Origin: an uncultured Bacteroidales bacterium
GTDB taxonomy: Bacteria > Bacteroidota > Bacteroidia > Bacteroidales > Paludibacteraceae
Length of the DNA stretch: 64,000 bases
Direction of reading: 5' to 3'
Assembly (NCBI GenBank): GCA_900316005.1
Contig: ONBH01000011.1
Coordinates: forward strand, 62,001-126,000
Shown: in pieces, positions 59,693-64,000 of the stretch
How the letters are laid out: each line of letters begins with the position of its first letter
Position numbering within the stretch: position 1 is the stretch's first letter
Position numbers and translations under genes: made by a program
The notes under the pieces: generated by a model
The model's database searches: none
What the model was told of the DNA's origin: nothing
What the model saw: only the letters and a program-made list of their open reading frames with translations

Positions 59693-60055
59693 TCACACTT
59701 CTTCATACTCCGTCACCTTGCCGTCCGCCCACAAGGTCTCGATGCTGTAGAAGTCGCGCACCGGGCGCAGCATGATATGAACAAAAATTGTGCCATAGTC
59801 CATCGCTATCCACTCGGCATTGTCCTTACCGTCGATAGCCAAGGGGTGCACGTGCGTGGTCGTACGTACGTAATCGTCTATCTCATCCACGATGGCATTG
59901 ACCTGGGTATTAGAGCTGCCTTCGGCTATAATCATATACTCCACCGGTGCCTCCTTAATGCGTTTTAAATCAATGGATACGATGCGGTGTCCTTTCTTAT
60001 TGCGGATTCCCTCCACAATGGTTTCCAACAGTTTTTTGGTTGATGGTTCTCTCAT
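59693..60055 (-). CDS. rsfS: Ribosomal silencing factor RsfS
   Basis: 120 residues from ATG 60055; the longer frame to 60142 crosses the promoter and is rejected. It binds L14 and blocks subunit joining under starvation. The motif VEYMIIAEGSSNTQVNAI and WIAMDYGTIFVHIM fit the family. It is the first gene of rsfS-ftsH-M16. Confidence 0.9.
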   Translation of the reverse strand: MREPSTKKLLETIVEGIRNKKGHRIVSIDLKRIKEAPVEYMIIAEGSSNTQVNAIVDEIDDYVRTTTHVHPLAIDGKDNAEWIAMDYGTIFVHIMLRPVRDFYSIETLWADGKVTEYEEV

Positions 60056-60082
60056 AGTTTGATTAAAATATCGAATTTGGGC

Positions 60083-60115
60083 GCAAAGGTACAAAAAATA
60101 TTTGACATCTGCAAA
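60083..60115 (-). promoter_or_regulatory. Promoter of rsfS-ftsH-M16
   Basis: Minus-strand TACCTTTG with TTG 20 nt upstream; leader about 25 nt. Confidence 0.75.
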
Positions 60116-60217
60116 TAAAAAGCGAAAAAAATAGTTTGGCACACTTTTTGTATGACAAGAAACGTTGTCGTAACGTAACGATGGTACAAAAATGAATCAT
60201 TATTTAAATCATGTGAT

Positions 60218-61213
60218 ATGCAAACAACCGTAGATATTCGCGAGCTTCAAGAGCGCATTGAGCGCGAGAGTTCTTTCGTGGATGCCCTGACGATGGGTAT
60301 GAATCAAGTCATTGTAGGCCAGAAACACCTGGTAGAAAGTCTTCTCATTGGCCTTCTGTCGGATGGCCATCTGCTGCTGGAAGGTGTTCCGGGTCTGGCT
60401 AAGACACTTGCCATCCGAACCTTAGCAGACCTGATCAAGGCTGACTTCAGCCGTATTCAGTTCACCCCCGACCTGTTACCTGCCGATGTTATCGGTACCC
60501 AGATCTATTCGCAGAAGAGCGAGGAGTTTAAGGTCAAGAAGGGCCCCATCTTTGCCAACTTCGTATTGGCCGATGAGATTAACCGTGCGCCGGCCAAGGT
60601 GCAATCGGCTCTGCTCGAGGCTATGCAGGAACGCCAAGTCACCATTGGCGATAACACCTACAAACTGGACGACCCCTTCCTGGTGCTGGCAACCCAGAAC
60701 CCCATCGAACAAGAGGGAACCTACCCGCTGCCTGAGGCACAGACAGACCGTTTCATGCTCAAGGTTGTCATCGGCTACCCCAAGAAGGACGAAGAGCAAC
60801 AAATCATCCGCCAGAACATCACCGGCGAGAAGAAACAGGTGCTGCCCATCCTCTCGACCGAAGATATCCGCAAGGCGCGCGAGATCGTACGCATGGTCTA
60901 TCTGGACGAGAAAATCGAGAAATACATCGTCGATTTAGTCTTTGCCACCCGTCAGCCTAAGGAGTATGGACTGGAGAAACTGGAACCGATGATTCAGTTC
61001 GGTGGCAGTCCGCGTGCCAGCATCAACCTGGCTCTGGCTGCCCGCGCCTACGCCTTCATCCACCGCCGCGGCTACGTCATACCCGAAGATGTGCGCGCCG
61101 TGTGCTACGACGTGCTGCGCCACCGTATCGGACTGACCTACGAGGCAGAGGCCAACAACCTCACTGCAGAAGATATTATCACCGAAGTCCTCAATGCCGT
61201 GCAGGTTCCCTAA
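60218..61213 (+). CDS. MoxR-type AAA+ ATPase
   Basis: 331 residues. A chaperone-like ATPase that acts with VWA proteins. Walker A GVPGLAKT at residues 56-63, Walker B VLADEINRAPAKVQSALLEA near 118, sensor LATQNPIEQEGTYPLPEAQ near 160. It heads the DUF58-Bat operon (aerotolerance operon in Bacteroides). No TAnnTTTG element is seen upstream. Confidence 0.93.
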   Translation: MQTTVDIRELQERIERESSFVDALTMGMNQVIVGQKHLVESLLIGLLSDGHLLLEGVPGLAKTLAIRTLADLIKADFSRIQFTPDLLPADVIGTQIYSQKSEEFKVKKGPIFANFVLADEINRAPAKVQSALLEAMQERQVTIGDNTYKLDDPFLVLATQNPIEQEGTYPLPEAQTDRFMLKVVIGYPKKDEEQQIIRQNITGEKKQVLPILSTEDIRKAREIVRMVYLDEKIEKYIVDLVFATRQPKEYGLEKLEPMIQFGGSPRASINLALAARAYAFIHRRGYVIPEDVRAVCYDVLRHRIGLTYEAEANNLTAEDIITEVLNAVQVP

Positions 61214-61243
61214 TGGCATGGAAAGGTATCAATACCATATAGT

Positions 61244-62122
61244 ATGACCAGTGAAGAACTATTAAAACGGGTACGGAAGATTGAGATTAAGACGCGGTCC
61301 TTGTCGCGCAACATCTTCGCCGGCGAATACCACAGCCAGTTCAAGGGGCGTGGTATGGCCTTCTCGGAGGTACGCGAGTACCAGCCGGGCGATGATGTGC
61401 GTACCATTGACTGGAACGTTACCGCCCGACTCAACAAACCTTATATTAAGGTGTTCGAGGAGGAACGCGAGCTCACCGTGATGCTGCTGGTCGATGTGTC
61501 CGGTAGCCGCGACTTTGGCACCGTGGGCGACTTCAAGCGTGACCGCATGGCGGAGATAGCCGCCACACTCGCCTTCTCAACCATCGAGAACAACGATAAG
61601 GTCGGCGTCATCTTCTTCTCAGACCGGATAGAGAAATTCATTCCGCCCAAGAAGGGTAAGACACACGTGCTGCATATCATTCGCGAACTGCTCTCATTCG
61701 AGCCCGAATCGCATGGCACGAATATAGCCAACGCCCTGCAGTACTTCTCCAATGCCATCAAACGTCGCTCGACGGCTTTCCTCATATCCGATTTCATCGT
61801 CGCTTCGCCCGAGGCTATTACTGCGATGGAGAAACCACTGCTCATCGCCGGTAACCGTCATGACATGCACGCCATACGGCTCTACGACCCCGTAGATGCC
61901 GCGTTGCCGAATATCGGACTGATTCAGCTGCACGATGCCGAGACCGGACGCAACCACTGGGTGAACACCTCGCTCAGCAGCGTTCGCCAGGCCTATAGCC
62001 GCCGCTGGCAGCAGAACACCGAACGACTCGATGACCTGCTACTACGTACCGGCACCAACCATATATCCATGCGTACCGACGAAGACTATGTGAAGAAGCT
62101 GATGCAACTCTTCAAGAGTTGA
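61244..62122 (+). CDS. DUF58 domain protein of the Bat operon
   Basis: 292 residues, cytoplasmic. The DUF58 core is clear: FSEVREYQPGDDVRTIDWNV near residue 46, and a VWA-like segment with DVSGS near 85. It lies 30 nt after the MoxR gene, the invariant pairing. It probably serves as the MoxR partner; the biochemical role is unknown. Its TGA stop is followed by CCATTA words. Confidence 0.92.
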   Translation: MTSEELLKRVRKIEIKTRSLSRNIFAGEYHSQFKGRGMAFSEVREYQPGDDVRTIDWNVTARLNKPYIKVFEEERELTVMLLVDVSGSRDFGTVGDFKRDRMAEIAATLAFSTIENNDKVGVIFFSDRIEKFIPPKKGKTHVLHIIRELLSFEPESHGTNIANALQYFSNAIKRRSTAFLISDFIVASPEAITAMEKPLLIAGNRHDMHAIRLYDPVDAALPNIGLIQLHDAETGRNHWVNTSLSSVRQAYSRRWQQNTERLDDLLLRTGTNHISMRTDEDYVKKLMQLFKS

Positions 62123-62150
62123 GAGAACCCATTACCCATTAACCATTATA
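62122..62150 (+). repeat. CCATTA-word repeat after the DUF58 stop codon
   Basis: TGA stop, GAGAA, CCCATTACCCATTAACCATT: three units filling the gap to the next gene. Confidence 0.7.
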
Positions 62151-62153
62151 TTG

Positions 62154-63053
62154 ATGTTTAATCTATTATTAGCCATATTCGTTTCGGCAGCGGTGGATTC
62201 CACCACGCTGATGATTGGTGACCAGACCGACCTGCACCTGGAGGCTGTCTATGACAACAGCCGGTCGGTCGCAATGCCCGTCTTCGGAGCCGAACTCATC
62301 CCCGGCATCGAAATCGTTCGCCGTACGCCCGTGGATACCGTTACCAAGAACAATCAGACGACCCTGCGGCAAGACCTGACGCTGACCTCGTTTAGCGATT
62401 CGCTTTTCTATATTGAGCCTATCGCCTTCCCCGCCGGTAGCGACACGTTCTACAGCGAAGCCATCAGCCTCAACTTCATACAGCCCTTTGAGATCGACAC
62501 TGCCCTTGCCATCACCGATATCAAGGATATACAGAAAGCCCCCATCTGGTGGTGGGGAATCATCCGATGGATATTACTGGGTGTTCTGGCGTTGGCATTG
62601 GCCGTCGGTGCTTACTTCGGTTGGAAATGGCTGAAGAGCCGCCGTGAACCCCAAGCAGAAGCCCCCGAACCCGAACTGCTCCGGCCCGCCGAGGAAGTGG
62701 CACTGGAGAAACTCGACCTCATCCGTCAGGATAAGATCTGGCAGGAAGGACGCACCAAGCAGTACCACACCGAACTCACCGACGTCATCCGCGAGTATAT
62801 CGGTCGCCGCTTCATGATTCGCAGCAACGAAAAGACCTCCGACGAGACGCTGCGCGCACTACAACCCGTCATGAAAGAGCAAAAAGAACTCTTCGGCTCC
62901 CTCAAATCCATGCTGCAACTCGCCGACCTGGTTAAGTTCGCCAAATGGACTGCCACACCCGAAGAGAACGAACGCTCGCTGCGTACCGCCTACGATTTTG
63001 TGCACGATACCACCCCTGTGGAAGAAACAAGTGAGAGTGAGAATAAATTGTAA
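62154..63053 (+). CDS. Bat-operon membrane protein of unknown function
   Basis: 299 residues from ATG 62154. A short signal-like start (FNLLLAIFVSAAV), a beta-rich periplasmic part (residues 20-130) that resembles the BatD type of oxygen-tolerance protein but much shorter, a membrane helix (IIRWILLGVLALALAVGAYF) near residue 145, and a charged cytoplasmic tail with Pro/Glu runs. Its position between DUF58 and batA is typical for this operon. The TAA stop opens a TAAATCG repeat block. Confidence 0.7.
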   Translation: MFNLLLAIFVSAAVDSTTLMIGDQTDLHLEAVYDNSRSVAMPVFGAELIPGIEIVRRTPVDTVTKNNQTTLRQDLTLTSFSDSLFYIEPIAFPAGSDTFYSEAISLNFIQPFEIDTALAITDIKDIQKAPIWWWGIIRWILLGVLALALAVGAYFGWKWLKSRREPQAEAPEPELLRPAEEVALEKLDLIRQDKIWQEGRTKQYHTELTDVIREYIGRRFMIRSNEKTSDETLRALQPVMKEQKELFGSLKSMLQLADLVKFAKWTATPEENERSLRTAYDFVHDTTPVEETSESENKL

Positions 63054-63116
63054 ATAAATCGTCTAATCGTAAATCGTCCATAAATTGTCAAATCGTAAAT
63101 CGTCCAATCGTAAATT
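63054..63116 (+). repeat. AAATCGTCAAATCG-word tandem repeat (family C)
   Basis: Directly after the TAA stop: ATAAATCGTCTAATCG, TAAATCGTCCATAAATTG, TCAAATCG, TAAATCG and TCCAATCG. About seven units fill the gap to batA. Same words and sense orientation as between the kinase genes. Confidence 0.85.
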
Positions 63117-63119
63117 ACC

Positions 63120-64000
63120 ATGACTTTTGCCAATCCCGGATATTTATTCTTTCTGCTGCTACTCATTCCGATGGCAGCCTGGTATATCTATCGGTTGCAT
63201 CAACACGAAGCCACCCTGCAGGTCAGCAGCACCGATGCCTTCATAGGTGACGGATGGCATAACTACCTGATACATGTACCGTTTGTATTACGCATGCTGG
63301 CAGTCGCTTTTCTGTCAATCGCTTTGGCGCGCCCGCAACTAACCAACCGTTGGCAGCAGGAAAGCACCGAGGGTATCGACATCATGATGGCACTGGATAT
63401 CTCCGGCACCATGCTGGCTGAAGACCTACGTCCTACGCGTCTGGAAGCCGCCAAACAGGTTGCTTCACAATTCGTCTTAGAGCGACCCAACGACCAGATC
63501 GGTCTGGTCGTCTTCGCCGGCGAGAGTTTCACGCAGTGCCCCCTGACCACCGACCATGCCGTGCTGGTCAACCTCTTCCGCGCCGTAGAATACGGCATGA
63601 TAGAAGACGGCACTGCTATCGGACTGGGTCTGGCAAATGCCGTCAACCGCATGAAGGACTCACCTACCAAGTCCAAGGTCATCATCCTACTGACCGACGG
63701 AAGCAACAACCGAGGCGATATTGACCCCCAGACGGCAGCCCGCATCGCACAGACCTATGGCATACGTATCTACGCCATCGGTGTAGGCTCGTACGGACAG
63801 TCATACGCTACCATACAGACGCCTTACGGGCCGCGACGGGTCACCGTCAACGGCGAGTTCGACGAGAACACCCTGCGACAGGTAGCACAAACCACCGGCG
63901 GTGAGTATTTCCGAGCTACAGACAACAACTCACTGCAGCGTATCTACGAGCAGATTGACCGCCTTGAGAAGACCAAACTGCGTGTTCGTGAATACAGCAA
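63120..64000 (+). CDS. batA: BatA-like VWA-domain membrane protein, cut by the right edge
   Basis: The first 293 residues are present and the frame is open to the window end. An N-terminal membrane helix (YLFFLLLLIPMAAWYIY) and a second (FVLRMLAVAFLSIALA) precede a VWA domain with the MIDAS motif DISGT at residues 93-97, a Thr in TTDHAV near 142, and the Asp in LLTDGSN near 190. BatA is part of the aerotolerance complex in Bacteroides. The second pair of membrane helices expected at the C-terminus is outside the window. Confidence 0.92.
   Translation, partial: MTFANPGYLFFLLLLIPMAAWYIYRLHQHEATLQVSSTDAFIGDGWHNYLIHVPFVLRMLAVAFLSIALARPQLTNRWQQESTEGIDIMMALDISGTMLAEDLRPTRLEAAKQVASQFVLERPNDQIGLVVFAGESFTQCPLTTDHAVLVNLFRAVEYGMIEDGTAIGLGLANAVNRMKDSPTKSKVIILLTDGSNNRGDIDPQTAARIAQTYGIRIYAIGVGSYGQSYATIQTPYGPRRVTVNGEFDENTLRQVAQTTGGEYFRATDNNSLQRIYEQIDRLEKTKLRVREYS

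Overview
The window looks like a chromosomal segment of a Bacteroidales bacterium (phylum Bacteroidota). Three things point there: an Mfa1/Mfa2-type fimbrial operon with a DUF3575/OmpA-like protein; the gene order XerC-HPF-tRNAs-tuf-tRNA-Trp-secE-nusG-rplKAJL-rpoBC; and twelve upstream regions carrying the Bacteroidota promoter -7 element TAnnTTTG, eleven of them with a TTG core exactly 20 nt upstream. G+C is near one half by eye. No rRNA, CRISPR array, integrase island or transposase gene is seen; the single tyrosine recombinase is the housekeeping Xer type.

Layout. 1-16.9 kb (minus strand): a probable single-promoter surface operon. In transcription order it has a DUF3575/OmpA-like barrel protein with an 18-bp coding tandem repeat, an Mfa1-like fimbrillin, an Mfa2-like anchor lipoprotein, a further lipoprotein, and a giant modular parallel beta-helix protein (more than 3,750 codons, broken by one frameshift and running off the left edge). 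17.1-18.3 kb: a membrane-embedded AraC-type regulator. 18.5-19.5 kb: a gene-free stretch of short repeats. 19.5-21.3 kb: recQ. 21.5-35.1 kb (minus strand): the tRNA-tuf-secE-nusG-ribosomal protein-rpoBC cluster, transcribed from a promoter before tRNA-Thr. 35.2-38.0 kb: hpf, xerC and two tandem deoxynucleoside kinases.

38.1-43.8 kb: a MORN/DUF1963 protein, ispD, and the three-gene proton-translocating transhydrogenase pntAA-pntAB-pntB. 43.9-48.5 kb: pnp, then mltG and rfbA on the other strand. 48.7-54.8 kb (plus strand): two exported proteins of unknown function, an FKBP-like lipoprotein, a DUF4827 lipoprotein, glmM, surE, a small membrane protein and lpxB. 54.8-60.1 kb (minus strand): rsfS-ftsH-M16 protease. 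60.2-64 kb (plus strand): start of a MoxR-DUF58-Bat (aerotolerance-type) operon; batA runs off the right edge.

Most genes are housekeeping: transcription and translation, envelope biogenesis (lpxB, glmM, mltG, rfbA), proteostasis (ftsH, M16), redox balance (pnt). The most unusual content is the modular beta-helix protein ending a fimbrial operon, with one AT-rich module that looks imported. Second is a set of different short-word tandem repeats that repeatedly begin at, or a few bases after, the stop codons of unrelated genes. I found no clear new enzymatic or defence system; the repeat phenomenon and the fimbria/beta-helix locus are the best leads.
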